Shown: positions 18,165-26,593 of the stretch, piece after piece
Layout: every line of letters starts with the position of its first letter
Numbering within the stretch: the first letter of the stretch is position 1
Source of the DNA: Pseudorhodobacter antarcticus
GTDB taxonomy: Bacteria > Pseudomonadota > Alphaproteobacteria > Rhodobacterales > Rhodobacteraceae
Assembly: GCA_945871285.1 (NCBI GenBank)
Contig: CAMBWO010000002.1
Coordinates: forward strand, 1 to 51,365
Direction: 5' to 3'
DNA: 51,365 bases
Program-made: the position numbers and the translations under genes
Notes under the pieces: generated by a model
What the model was told of the DNA's origin: nothing
The model's database searches: none
The model's input: only the letters and a program-made list of their open reading frames with translations

Positions 18165-19655
18165 CTAATGCACCGCCGCATACATGACTTTCTGCTCCGT
18201 CGCCTCGGATGGAGTGAACTCCTCGACGATCCGCCCCTGCCGCGCAACCAGAATCCGGTCCGACAGGTTCATGATCTCGGGCAAGTACGACGAGATCACA
18301 ATGACTGCCAGCCCATCATCTGCCAGACTCTGGGTCAGTTGGTGTATCTCGGCAATAGCCCCGACATCGACACCCCGGGTCGGTTCGTCAAAGATGACCA
18401 GCCTCGGTTTTTGCACCAGCGATTTGGCGATCACCACCTTTTGCTGATTTCCGCCCGACAGTTCGATCACTTGGGCATCGGCATTGATCGTCTTGATGTT
18501 CAGCTTCTTGCGCCACACCTCGGCCAGTGCGGCCATCTCGGCATAGCTGACGATCGCCGGCCCCTTGGCGGCAAGGCGGCCCAGATGCAGGTTCTGCGCG
18601 ATCGACATCTGGTCAAAAAAGCCTTCCAGCTTGCGGTCCTCGGTCACATAGACCACGCCGTCCAGCACCGCATGGCGGGGCAGGCGATAGGTGACCGGGC
18701 GGTCCATCAACCGCACCTCGCCCCCGTTGAAGAAGTTGCGCTTCAGCACCCCGGCCACGATTTTGGCAGTCTCGGTCCGGCCTGACCCGATCAGGCCAAA
18801 GACCCCTGTCACCTGGCCCGCATAGACCGTGAACGAGGTGTTGCGCACCATCGACCCCATCGACAGGTTCTGCACCGACAGCACCTTTGCCCCCGGTGCG
18901 CGCACCTTTCCGGCGTGGCGCTGATACAGCGCCCCAGACAGCGTGCGCCCGACCATCGCCTGAATGATCTTGTCGCGGTCAAAGGCGCTGGCCTGATCGG
19001 TCACAACCAGTTCGCCATCCCGCAGGATGGTGATGCGGTCGGCGATCATCAGCGCCTCTTCGATGGCATGGCTGATAAACACAACGGCCACCCCGTCCTG
19101 CTGCAACCGTATGACCAGCGCAAAGAAATGGCGCTTTTCCTCGGGCGTCAGGGTCGCTGTCGGCTCATCAAAGATGATCAGCCGGGCTTTTTGCAGCACG
19201 GCGCGGGCAATTTCCACCATCTGCTTTTGTGCGGCCCCGAGATTGGCCACCATCGCCAACGGGTCCACGTTGAAGTTCAGCCGTTGCAGGAACTGCTGCG
19301 CCGCAATGGTCAGGCCGCGCAGGCGGTTGTAGTATTTCTCGTTGCCCAGATACAGATTCTGCGCCACCGTCATCGACGGGACAAGGCTGGTTTCCTGAAA
19401 GACCATCGCCACCCCATGCGCCAGCGCCTCAGAGGGCGAGCGGAAGGCGACCTCTTGCCCCGCCACCTTCAAGCTGCCGGAACTGGCTCCGGTCACCCCG
19501 GCGATGATCTTGGTCAGCGTCGATTTGCCGGCCCCGTTCTCGCCCAGCAGGGCGTGAATTTCGGCTGGCATCACGGTAAAGGTAACACTTTTGACCGCGG
19601 GAACGCCGCGATATTCCTTGGTGATCCCGGTCATTTCGACAAGTGGCGTGGTCAT
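18165..19655 (-). CDS. Module 1: RbsA-like ABC importer ATPase (two nucleotide-binding domains)
   Basis: This 496-residue cytoplasmic ATPase has tandem domains. Domain 1 has Walker A GENGAGKST, Walker B LIIFDEPTATLTPEE and H-loop FISHAIEEAL; its signature reads LGAAQKQ instead of LSxxQ. Domain 2 has a non-canonical P-loop GLIGSGRTETAK, signature LSGGNQQK and Walker B LVIFDEPTRGVDVGA. This is the carbohydrate-uptake (CUT2, RbsA) type that powers RbsC-like permeases. Its start overlaps the free-standing propeller gene by ATGA. It is the last gene of module 1, and its paralog in module 2 has exactly the same length. Confidence 0.92.
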   Translation of the reverse strand: MTTPLVEMTGITKEYRGVPAVKSVTFTVMPAEIHALLGENGAGKSTLTKIIAGVTGASSGSLKVAGQEVAFRSPSEALAHGVAMVFQETSLVPSMTVAQNLYLGNEKYYNRLRGLTIAAQQFLQRLNFNVDPLAMVANLGAAQKQMVEIARAVLQKARLIIFDEPTATLTPEEKRHFFALVIRLQQDGVAVVFISHAIEEALMIADRITILRDGELVVTDQASAFDRDKIIQAMVGRTLSGALYQRHAGKVRAPGAKVLSVQNLSMGSMVRNTSFTVYAGQVTGVFGLIGSGRTETAKIVAGVLKRNFFNGGEVRLMDRPVTYRLPRHAVLDGVVYVTEDRKLEGFFDQMSIAQNLHLGRLAAKGPAIVSYAEMAALAEVWRKKLNIKTINADAQVIELSGGNQQKVVIAKSLVQKPRLVIFDEPTRGVDVGAIAEIHQLTQSLADDGLAVIVISSYLPEIMNLSDRILVARQGRIVEEFTPSEATEQKVMYAAVH

Positions 19656-20704
19656 GGCTGCACCTCGGTCAGGGCCAGAACGGCATTGCCGCCCCGGCTG
19701 GTCACCAGCACCCTATCGCCCAGATGCAGAGCCGAGGTCACGCCGTGGAACCGCCCGTCCGCCCGGCTGTGATAGCTGGCAATCGGCTGAAACCGCCCAT
19801 CCAGACGCACCAGCAACCCATAGGACCGCGTCGGCGCCCAGGGCTTGACGATGCCATGGGTGCGGATCGCGCCGCCCTGCATGGGTTCGTTGAAATTGAC
19901 GGCAGGCGACAGGGTTGGGGCGATCCAGTGATCCGGCTCCACCTCGCGCATCATCCGCTCGCGGTAGTCGCGTTCGCGCAGGACCAGTTCGATCAACTGG
20001 TTGCGCGGGGCAAAGACCGTCAGCCACCAGCCCCCCGGCGCAGGCGACAGACGGCCGGGATAGCCCGGCAGATCGGTGAACAATGGTGTGGCACCGGGCT
20101 GCATCACGCGGTGCCGCCACGCCTCCACCACCACCAGTTGCCTGCCGGACGTCATCGCGGCCCCACAGGGCCAGGCCAGGCCCTGCGCCAGCCTTTCGGT
20201 CCCCCCGTCAGCCACGCGCAGCGACCAGACCGACCCCGTGGCCCCGGCCTGCAACAGGTCCCGCTTCCATTCGCCCGCCGAGTTGCGGCTAGACCCGACA
20301 CAGACCACGATCCGGCCCGCGCCACCCGGCGCCATCGCGGTCACGCAAGGCCCGGGCGAGGTGACGCTGCGGTCCCTATCGCCCACCAGGACAAGACTGC
20401 CATCCGCCAGCGCAATCGCCAGCGTGTCGTCCTGCACCGCCAGCGCCGTCACCTCGGCCGCGCAGCGCCGCCAGTCCGTGACGGCCCCCGTCGCCGGGTC
20501 CAGACGGTGAATGTCACAGCCCGACGAAAACAGCACCTGCCCGCGAAACATCACCAGATTGTCCGGCGCTGCAATCCGGGCGACCACCGCCGCCTCCTCC
20601 AGCCGCGTGTTGGGCCGCAGCGTCCCGTCCATCGGCGGCACGGTCGCTGCATGGGCCCCGCGCCCGCGGAACCGGTCCACCTTGTCCGCGACCCACCCCA
20701 TCAT
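19652..20704 (-). CDS. Module 1: free-standing SMP-30/strictosidine-synthase-like beta-propeller protein
   Basis: This 350-residue protein has repeated blade-like segments (RIAAPDNLVMFRGQVLFSSG, HRLDPATGAVTDW, LQAGATGSVWSL, FTDLPGYPGRLSP, HGVTSALHLGDRVLVTS) and resembles the Str_synth/SMP-30 propeller fold. It has no signal peptide, so it should be cytoplasmic. Intact relatives of the fold are lactonases, esterases or alkaloid-condensing enzymes. The start MMGWVADK overlaps the stop of the permease-propeller fusion by ATGA; the longer ORF lies within that gene. It is coupled to the importer in both modules, so a binding, hydrolytic or sensory role on the imported compound is inferred. Confidence 0.75.
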   Translation of the reverse strand: MMGWVADKVDRFRGRGAHAATVPPMDGTLRPNTRLEEAAVVARIAAPDNLVMFRGQVLFSSGCDIHRLDPATGAVTDWRRCAAEVTALAVQDDTLAIALADGSLVLVGDRDRSVTSPGPCVTAMAPGGAGRIVVCVGSSRNSAGEWKRDLLQAGATGSVWSLRVADGGTERLAQGLAWPCGAAMTSGRQLVVVEAWRHRVMQPGATPLFTDLPGYPGRLSPAPGGWWLTVFAPRNQLIELVLRERDYRERMMREVEPDHWIAPTLSPAVNFNEPMQGGAIRTHGIVKPWAPTRSYGLLVRLDGRFQPIASYHSRADGRFHGVTSALHLGDRVLVTSRGGNAVLALTEVQP

Positions 20705-22821
20705 GACGGCATCCCCCAATAGGCGCCCGGGCCGGTCCAATCCGGGTCGGCGCCCGGGATCTTGTAGCGCCCGATCCGGTTGTTGAAGATGCCGCCGAGG
20801 TAAAGATACCCCTTGTGCTCGCGGATCGAGGTGACCTGTGGGTGCCGCTCGCCCACGCCATCCCACAAGGATTGCACGATCTGGCCCGACAGGTCGAACT
20901 TGATCACCCCACCGGTGTTCATGTTGGGATACAGCCATTCATCCCGCGCAATCTGCATCACCATATGCTTGCGAAAGCGCGGCATCTTTTGCGCCAGGTC
21001 AAAGGCGGGGGCGCGCATCCCGATGATTCCGCACCAGAAATTGCCATCCGAGGCCAGGTTGATGTTGTCCGGATATCCCGGCAGGTCGGGGATCACCGTC
21101 TCGACCAAGCCCTTTTTCGGCCCGTCATAATAATAGCGGCTGATCCGGCAGCCCCAGGTTTCCGCGAACAGGAACGATTGCCCCCCCGGCACCATGCAGA
21201 TGCCATTCGGAAACTGCCGCCCCGACAGCACCGTCCGCGACGACCCGTCGCGCGGATCATAGCAGATGATGCGCCCATTGCCGCGCCCCTCGAGTGCGTC
21301 GATGATCCAGTCGTGCATTTCATAACGGATCGTCGCCTCGGAAAAGAACACCCGTCCGTCCGGGGCAATATCCAGATCGTCGGCAAGCCGCATCCGGCTG
21401 TCATCCACGATCGACAGCCAGGATCGGTTGGTTTCATCCGACAGCTTGATCACCTCGCGGGCACGGGTGACCTTGTACAGCCCCATCCCCCCCACGCAGA
21501 CCAGCAGGCTGCCCTCGCGGTCAAAGGCCAGACCCAGGGTGGAGCCGCCGATATGCACGTAAACCTCGCGCACCTTGTGGTCCGGCGCCAGAAACCGGAT
21601 GATATCGCCATCGCGGCTGCCGCAATAAAGATTGCCCTCGGCGTCCAGGATCACGTCTTCGGGGCCATCGACCTCGCCCACGCCGATGGGTTCGGCATCG
21701 GACAAAAGGTCGTTGATCGCATAGGGCGTATCGGGGGCGCGGCTGACCTTCTTCAGGGGCGGCAAGGCGAAATACGTGGGCGAGACGTAAGAGCGTGCCA
21801 GCAGTTTCGCCCGGTTCTTCAGCCAGCGCACGTCGATGGCCACGGCCATCAGCAAGATCGAGCCCAGAACCAGCGACGATGCCCCCGACCGCAGGCCCAG
21901 CCGGATCAGACTGTTGGTGATGATGACCACGATGATCACGCCCAGCACGGTCTTGAACACCGACCCGCGCCCACCGCCCAGACTGGTGCCGCCCAACACG
22001 ACCGCCGTCAGAATGGTAATCTCCAACCCCAGCCCGGTGTCATTGCCCAGACTGGCCAGACGCGCCGCATAGAAAATGCCCGCCGCAGCCGCCAGCATCC
22101 CCGAAACCACATAGGTCAGGCACACCGTCCGCCGCACGTCGATGCCCGCGTTATGCGCCGCCCGCCTTGATCCGCCCACGGCCAGAATATGCCATCCCGG
22201 CCGCAGACGGGTCAGCACGAAATGGGCCAGCGCCGCCAGTGCCAGCGCGACCAAAAAGCTGGGCGCCATGCCAAAGACCGTCTTGAAGGCCAGAAAATCC
22301 CACACCGGATTTGAAATCTGTACGCTTGTGATGTCCTTTGAGTAGGACAGCAGCAGCGTGTCCGTCACCGCCCGCACGATGATCAGCATCACCAGCGTCG
22401 TCAGAAAGGCGCGCAGCCGCAAATAGCCGATCAGCACCCCGTTGACCAAACCGATCAACCCGCCTACCGCCAGCACCGCCAGCGCCGCCAGCCACCAAGG
22501 CAGGCCGATGACCCCGCCAAGTGCCAGCATCGACAGGTTCGCCAACGCAAACACCGACCCGACGGACAGGTCGATCCCACCCGCCATGACCACGATCGTC
22601 AGCCCCAGCGCCACCAGCAGATATTCGCCGGATGTCCGGGTCATCCCGCTCATGCTGCCCGCGGTGAACATGCTGGGCAGCAGCGCGCCAAAGATGGCGA
22701 GTGCGATCAGCAGGAACAGGAAGGGGATGGCGTTGTCGACCCAAGTCTTGGACAGGATCTCGCCCACAACCTTGTCGGGGACAAGTTTGTAGCGCCACCG
22801 GGTGAAAAGGTCGCTTGCCAT
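20701..22821 (-). CDS. Module 1: RbsC-like permease fused to a C-terminal strictosidine-synthase/SMP-30-like beta-propeller
   Basis: This protein has 706 residues. Residues 1-335 form a CUT2 sugar-type permease with many membrane helices and the family motifs VVMAGGIDLSVGSVFALANL, VGGSRRAAHNAGIDV and GGTSLGGGRGS. A linker of about 40 residues follows. Residues about 375-706 form a propeller: GPEDVILDAEGNLYCGSRDG, DIAPDGRVFFSEATIRY, GQSFLFAETWGCRISRYYYD, DLPGYPDNINLASDG and YLGGIFNNRIGRYKI, close to the Str_synth domain. RbsC C-termini face the cytoplasm, so the propeller should too. The start MASDLFTRW aligns with the module 2 paralog; an ATG four codons upstream is possible. No characterized protein of this architecture is known to me. 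Confidence 0.88.
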   Translation of the reverse strand: MASDLFTRWRYKLVPDKVVGEILSKTWVDNAIPFLFLLIALAIFGALLPSMFTAGSMSGMTRTSGEYLLVALGLTIVVMAGGIDLSVGSVFALANLSMLALGGVIGLPWWLAALAVLAVGGLIGLVNGVLIGYLRLRAFLTTLVMLIIVRAVTDTLLLSYSKDITSVQISNPVWDFLAFKTVFGMAPSFLVALALAALAHFVLTRLRPGWHILAVGGSRRAAHNAGIDVRRTVCLTYVVSGMLAAAAGIFYAARLASLGNDTGLGLEITILTAVVLGGTSLGGGRGSVFKTVLGVIIVVIITNSLIRLGLRSGASSLVLGSILLMAVAIDVRWLKNRAKLLARSYVSPTYFALPPLKKVSRAPDTPYAINDLLSDAEPIGVGEVDGPEDVILDAEGNLYCGSRDGDIIRFLAPDHKVREVYVHIGGSTLGLAFDREGSLLVCVGGMGLYKVTRAREVIKLSDETNRSWLSIVDDSRMRLADDLDIAPDGRVFFSEATIRYEMHDWIIDALEGRGNGRIICYDPRDGSSRTVLSGRQFPNGICMVPGGQSFLFAETWGCRISRYYYDGPKKGLVETVIPDLPGYPDNINLASDGNFWCGIIGMRAPAFDLAQKMPRFRKHMVMQIARDEWLYPNMNTGGVIKFDLSGQIVQSLWDGVGERHPQVTSIREHKGYLYLGGIFNNRIGRYKIPGADPDWTGPGAYWGMPS

Positions 22822-22848
22822 GCCAGGTCCCATCGGAATTCAAGAAAA

Positions 22849-22876
22849 GGCCGGGCGGGCCGCAACCCGCCCGGCC
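22849..22876 (-). terminator. GC hairpin with T-run between binding protein and fusion permease (module 1)
   Basis: On the minus strand GGCCGGGCGGG and CCCGCCCGGCC form a perfect 11-bp stem with a 6-nt loop, followed by TTTTC. It begins 9 bases after the binding-protein stop and lies inside the operon, so it probably works as a partial terminator or as a 3'-end stabiliser that raises binding-protein mRNA over permease mRNA. Module 2 has a comparable hairpin at the same place. Confidence 0.6.
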
Positions 22877-22885
22877 AGTGTCAGA

Positions 22886-23896
22886 TCAGCCGCCGGACTT
22901 GCCGATTTCGTCCAAGGTCCAGCATGACGACGGGGTCATGTTGTCCTTGGTGATCTGCACCAGCGGGCTCAGCAGCGCGAACGGGGCCGAGCCTGCGGGC
23001 AATTTGGCCTGCAACAGCATCTTGATTGCGTCGTTCAGGTCACGCGCCTGACCGGCCACGTTATAGCTGTTGTAGACCGAGAATTCGCCTGACTCTACCT
23101 TGGCGCAGCCTGCCTCGCGGCTGCCGCCGCCCGACGTGGCCAGCACGACCTTGCCTTCCAGCCCCGCCTCGCGGATGGCGCCCGCGGTGCCGGTGTCGGC
23201 CACGTCCCAAAAGCCCGCGATGCCGCACAGATCCGGGTTCTGCTGCAAAACCGTCGCCGTGATGGCAAAGGCCTTGGACGCATCCCAGTCCGCCGCCTGG
23301 CTGGAGACGATGGTGACACCGGGGTTCTTTGCCACCAGATCCTCGATCCCCTGTTTCATCAGGATCGACGCCGGCGCCGCCGTGGCCCCTTCGACCACCG
23401 CGATCTTGCCCGAGGTGCCAGCACCACATTTGTCGACCAGCGCCTGCGCCGTCACGGTGCCGATGCGATACCAGTCGGGCCCGATATAGGCGTCCGACTT
23501 GGTTTCAACGCTTTGCTGCACCTGGATGACCGGGATGCCTGCGGCGGCGGCCTGCTGGACCAGCCGGTTATAGGACTGGTTGTCATTATTCTGGATAACC
23601 AGCAGATCGGGCGCTTCCTCGATCAGTGAGGTGATCGCCTGAATGCCGGACTCGACGCTCCAGTTCGGGTCGCGCACGATGATCTCATATCCCAGGTCGT
23701 CGGCCTGGCGCTGCATCCCCGCCAACCAACCCTGCGTCAGGTCAAAGCCCATCGAAATCGGCACAAAGCCAACCTTCTTTCCCTTGAGCGCCTCGTAGTA
23801 GCTGGGTGCCACGCTGTCTTGCGCCAGCACCACGCCCGCCGTCATCGACAGAACTGCGCAGGCCAGCCCCGTCTTTACCATCTTCTTGTAATCCAT
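22886..23896 (-). CDS. Module 1: periplasmic substrate-binding protein (RbsB-like, Peripla_BP_4 type)
   Basis: This 336-residue protein has a signal peptide (KTGLACAVLSMTAGVVLAQ). The mature protein starts with GKKVGFVPISMGFDLTQGW and has the sugar-binding-protein layout DPNWSVESGIQAITSLIEE, then LLVIQNNDNQSYNRLVQQAAAAGIPV and CGIAGFWDVADTGTAGA. It shuttles a ligand through the periplasm to the module 1 permeases. The closest relative in the window is the module 2 binding protein (shared FVPI-MGF, GYEIIVRDPNWS, MTPSSCWTLDE at the C-terminus). The ligand is unknown; the fold family binds sugars, autoinducers and other small polar molecules. Confidence 0.9.
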   Translation of the reverse strand: MDYKKMVKTGLACAVLSMTAGVVLAQDSVAPSYYEALKGKKVGFVPISMGFDLTQGWLAGMQRQADDLGYEIIVRDPNWSVESGIQAITSLIEEAPDLLVIQNNDNQSYNRLVQQAAAAGIPVIQVQQSVETKSDAYIGPDWYRIGTVTAQALVDKCGAGTSGKIAVVEGATAAPASILMKQGIEDLVAKNPGVTIVSSQAADWDASKAFAITATVLQQNPDLCGIAGFWDVADTGTAGAIREAGLEGKVVLATSGGGSREAGCAKVESGEFSVYNSYNVAGQARDLNDAIKMLLQAKLPAGSAPFALLSPLVQITKDNMTPSSCWTLDEIGKSGG

Positions 23897-23944
23897 CAGG
23901 TTTCCTCCCTAGATTGATTTTCCGTTGTCAGCCCCAACGCGGGG

Positions 23945-24928
23945 TCAGATATCCCCCTGCTGCGCCGTCTGTTCGTCGCGCGGGTTGATCAGTGTATCCA
24001 GGACCAGCGCGAACAACAGGATCAGCGCCTTGATCACGTTTTGCGCGGTAAAGGTCAGGTTCAGCATCGTCATGCCGTTCAACATGATGCCGATCAACAA
24101 TGTGCCCACCACCACGCTCAGGATTCCGCCACGTCCGCCAGACAGCGATATGCCGCCCAGAACGACGACCAGGATCACGTCATAAACCAGCGTGCCCGAC
24201 ACGATTCGCGTGTTCATGCTGGCAACCAGCATGGTCATGATCAGCCCCGCCAGCAGCGCGATCAGCGCCGAGATGACATATTGCAGGACCATCATCGACC
24301 GCACCGGCACCCCGGTCGTGCGCGCCGCCTCCGGGTTGTCGCCCATCGCATAGATGAACCGCCCGTCGCGCAAATAGCGCAACGCTAGATGCGCCAGTGC
24401 CGCACAGCCCAGAAAGGCAATCACAGGCACTGGCAACCCCAACGGCCGCGCCGCGACCAGATCCGCCAACCAGCGCCAGGCTTCGGGCAAGTGGTTCACA
24501 TCCGATTCGACGAGGAAATACTTGCCGAACCCATAAACCGTCACTCCCATCGCCAGCGTCGCAAAGATGGCGGGGATCTCGACATAGGCAACCAGAATTC
24601 CGTTCAGGATGCCCACCATCACACTGAACGCAATCGCCATCGGCAGCGCCTGCGCCAACGGGGCGCCCGCATTCAACTGCACCAGCATCCACGCAATCGC
24701 GACCGACATCGACGCGACCATCGACAGGTCGATCCCGCGGCCCAGAATGGTGATCGCCATGCCCAAGCCCAGAATGCCCAGCACAGACACGCTTTGCACC
24801 ATCGACACGATATTGCCGGCCGACAGGAAATCACGGATCAGCACCGAAAACACGCCGAACACCACGATTGCAATCGCCAGGATGATCTGCTCCTGACCAA
24901 TCCGCCCGCGTCTGTTGCCACCCGACAT
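23945..24928 (-). CDS. Module 1: RbsC-like ABC permease (no propeller)
   Basis: This 327-residue integral membrane protein of the BPD_transp_2 family has GLGMAITILGRGIDLSMVASM, MGDNPEAARTTGVPV and LGGISLSGGRGG, all typical of ribose/autoinducer-type permeases. The start MSGGNRRGR follows GGAGGGG at good spacing; the longer ORF adds non-conserved residues. It is the first gene of the module 1 operon, divergent from a TetR gene. It presumably pairs with the fusion permease to form a heterodimeric channel. It ends with INPRDEQTAQQGDI, nearly identical to the module 2 permease end. Confidence 0.9.
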   Translation of the reverse strand: MSGGNRRGRIGQEQIILAIAIVVFGVFSVLIRDFLSAGNIVSMVQSVSVLGILGLGMAITILGRGIDLSMVASMSVAIAWMLVQLNAGAPLAQALPMAIAFSVMVGILNGILVAYVEIPAIFATLAMGVTVYGFGKYFLVESDVNHLPEAWRWLADLVAARPLGLPVPVIAFLGCAALAHLALRYLRDGRFIYAMGDNPEAARTTGVPVRSMMVLQYVISALIALLAGLIMTMLVASMNTRIVSGTLVYDVILVVVLGGISLSGGRGGILSVVVGTLLIGIMLNGMTMLNLTFTAQNVIKALILLFALVLDTLINPRDEQTAQQGDI

Positions 24929-24982
24929 GCTGTCCCCTCCCCGGTCCAACCGACTTGACTCGCACCTCCACAATGATGAAAG

Positions 24983-24996
24983 TGAGCGAGCGCTCA
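24983..24996. promoter_or_regulatory. TetR-type operator palindrome TGAGCG-AG-CGCTCA
   Basis: TGAGCGAGCGCTCA has perfect 6-bp arms around a 2-bp centre. It lies in the gap between module 1 (minus) and the TetR gene at 25064 (plus), 54 bases before the permease start. This is a classical place and shape for an operator that controls both the regulator and its divergent target. Confidence 0.6.
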
Positions 24997-25063
24997 GTTT
25001 TTTTTGTAATCCCCCTTTCCGACTCTGTCAATTCAGCTAAATAGTCACTGAAAGGAATCTCAC

Positions 25064-25765
25064 TTGGATGTCACCGCGACCCAACTGTTGCATCTGCGCC
25101 CGCGCGAGCTGACCTCGGCCGTGCTGTGCGCGGTCATCTTTCGTCAGTTCAGCGCCACCATCCGCGTGCAGAAGGAGCATGTCGGCGTTCCGAATCTGGA
25201 AAGGATCATCCTGGCCGCGCTGGATATTGGCCGCCGCAAGGGGTTCCACTCCACCACCACCCGCGATCTGGCGGAGGCCAGCGGCCTCAGCATGGGGGCG
25301 ATCTACAATTATGTGGACAGCAAGGAAACCTTGCTGCGCATGATCCTGGCCGGGGTCGACTATGCGGTCGAACAGGCCATCGTGCCTTTCGACAAAGGCG
25401 AGCAAGACGACCCGACCCTGCGTCTGCACGGCCTGATACGCCGGCATATCGAGGTGTCCGATATCTTGCAACGCTGGTTCGCCTTCGCCTTTCTGGAAAT
25501 CAAGTCCTTTGACAAGGTCGCCCGCGACTCGGTTCTGCAATCCGAACTGCGCAACGAACGCCTGATGGCGGACGCCATCGCCGAGGGTATCGCGCGCGGG
25601 ATCTTCATCGACCTGCCGCCGATGCGCCTGGCCGCAATGATCATGCCCCTGTTGCAGGACTGGTATATCAAACGCTGGAAATTCCGGCAGCGCGACATGA
25701 CCAGCGTCGCCTATGTCGAGGCGGTGATCAACTTTGTCGACAGGGCCATCGCCCGCCCGATGTGA
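25064..25765 (+). CDS. TetR/AcrR-family transcriptional regulator, divergent from module 1
   Basis: This 233-residue protein has a TetR DNA-binding domain: IILAALDIGRRKGFHSTTTRDLAEASGLSMGAIYNYVDSKETLLRMIL, followed by a helical ligand-binding domain. The ORF start is a TTG preceded by AAAGGA. This gives an unusually long N-terminus of about 47 residues before the helix-turn-helix, so a GTG at 25166 (QKEHVGVPNLERII) is a credible alternative. It probably binds the TGAGCGAGCGCTCA palindrome upstream and represses itself and module 1 until a ligand or its CoA ester appears; this is inferred. Confidence 0.88.
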   Translation: MDVTATQLLHLRPRELTSAVLCAVIFRQFSATIRVQKEHVGVPNLERIILAALDIGRRKGFHSTTTRDLAEASGLSMGAIYNYVDSKETLLRMILAGVDYAVEQAIVPFDKGEQDDPTLRLHGLIRRHIEVSDILQRWFAFAFLEIKSFDKVARDSVLQSELRNERLMADAIAEGIARGIFIDLPPMRLAAMIMPLLQDWYIKRWKFRQRDMTSVAYVEAVINFVDRAIARPM

Positions 25766-25834
25766 GGGCGGGCGATCGTTGATTGCCCAAACTCGGGCCC
25801 TTATGCTAACCGGAATGCCATGCAAGGAAGCCAC

Positions 25835-26464
25835 ATGACAAAACCCCGAAACAAGCCAAAGGATGCCTCGGTCTGGGACGAGGTCACCGAACTCAAGCGG
25901 GAAAAGATACTTCAAAGCGCGGTTGATCTGTTCTATGCGCGCGGCTACTTGCCCACCACGATGGATGATATCGCCGAAAGCATCGGCGCCACCAAACCTT
26001 TTGTCTACTATCACTTTGAAAACAAGGCCGAACTTCTGTCCGAAATCGCCCGCCGCACCCTGCGCGAATGGCTGGGCGTGACCACGCGCGTCAGCGAAAA
26101 ATCCTTGCCCCCGACCGAGGCGCTGTCGCTGGCGACCCAGCAGTTCACCCTTATCGTGCTGAACATGTACAAACTCGTCTCGATCTATTTCCGCGAACAG
26201 CTGAACCTGCCCAAGGACGCGGCCGAGGAAATCGCCCGCATGCGCCGCGAGATCGACACTCAGGTCCGCACCATCCTCTCCGATGGCAAGAAGGCGGGCG
26301 TGTTTGACTTCGAGGATCTCGCCGTCGCCAGCCAGGTCGTGACCGGCATGGTCAGCTTTGTCTTTGCCTGGTACCGCGAACCTTCGCGTCTGTCCAAGGA
26401 CGAGATTTGCAAACAGATGGTCTCGCATGTACTGCGTTCTGTCGGAACGACGACCGCAAGCTGA
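25835..26464 (+). CDS. TetR/AcrR-family transcriptional regulator 2
   Basis: This 209-residue regulator has the HTH region KILQSAVDLFYARGYLPTTMDDIAESIGATKPFVYYHFENKAELL followed by an all-helical effector domain. The start MTKPRNKPK follows AAGGAAG at proper spacing. It lies 69 bases after the first TetR gene in the same direction and upstream of a GST gene. The HTH and the KREKIL start resemble regulators of acyl-CoA or aromatic catabolic operons. Its target is unknown; candidates are the GST promoter or the large divergent catabolic operon promoter at 41 kb. Confidence 0.9.
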   Translation: MTKPRNKPKDASVWDEVTELKREKILQSAVDLFYARGYLPTTMDDIAESIGATKPFVYYHFENKAELLSEIARRTLREWLGVTTRVSEKSLPPTEALSLATQQFTLIVLNMYKLVSIYFREQLNLPKDAAEEIARMRREIDTQVRTILSDGKKAGVFDFEDLAVASQVVTGMVSFVFAWYREPSRLSKDEICKQMVSHVLRSVGTTTAS

Positions 26465-26478
26465 TTTTAGCGCCGCTG

Positions 26479-26516
26479 CAATATTTTGCCACCAACTAAA
26501 TTCGTCAAATATTGGT
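26479..26516. promoter_or_regulatory. Nested inverted repeats upstream of the GST gene
   Basis: CAATATTT (26479-26486) is inverted by AAATATTG (26507-26514), and inside it ACCAA (26491-26495) is inverted by TTGGT (26512-26516). The region lies between the second TetR gene and the GST gene, so it may be an operator. The arms are AT-rich and widely spaced, so chance is possible. Confidence 0.3.
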
Positions 26517-26593
26517 TGTGATTCGAACAGTGACCTCCTAGCCTGACTGAATGGCGCAGATATTGCGACAAAAATCAGAAATGGGAGGCCAGG

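Noticed and set aside
20701-22833. Possibility that the permease-propeller fusion is a lost stop codon or assembly error
   Set aside because: The second copy at 44992-47112 has the same joined architecture and length, with conserved linker surroundings.
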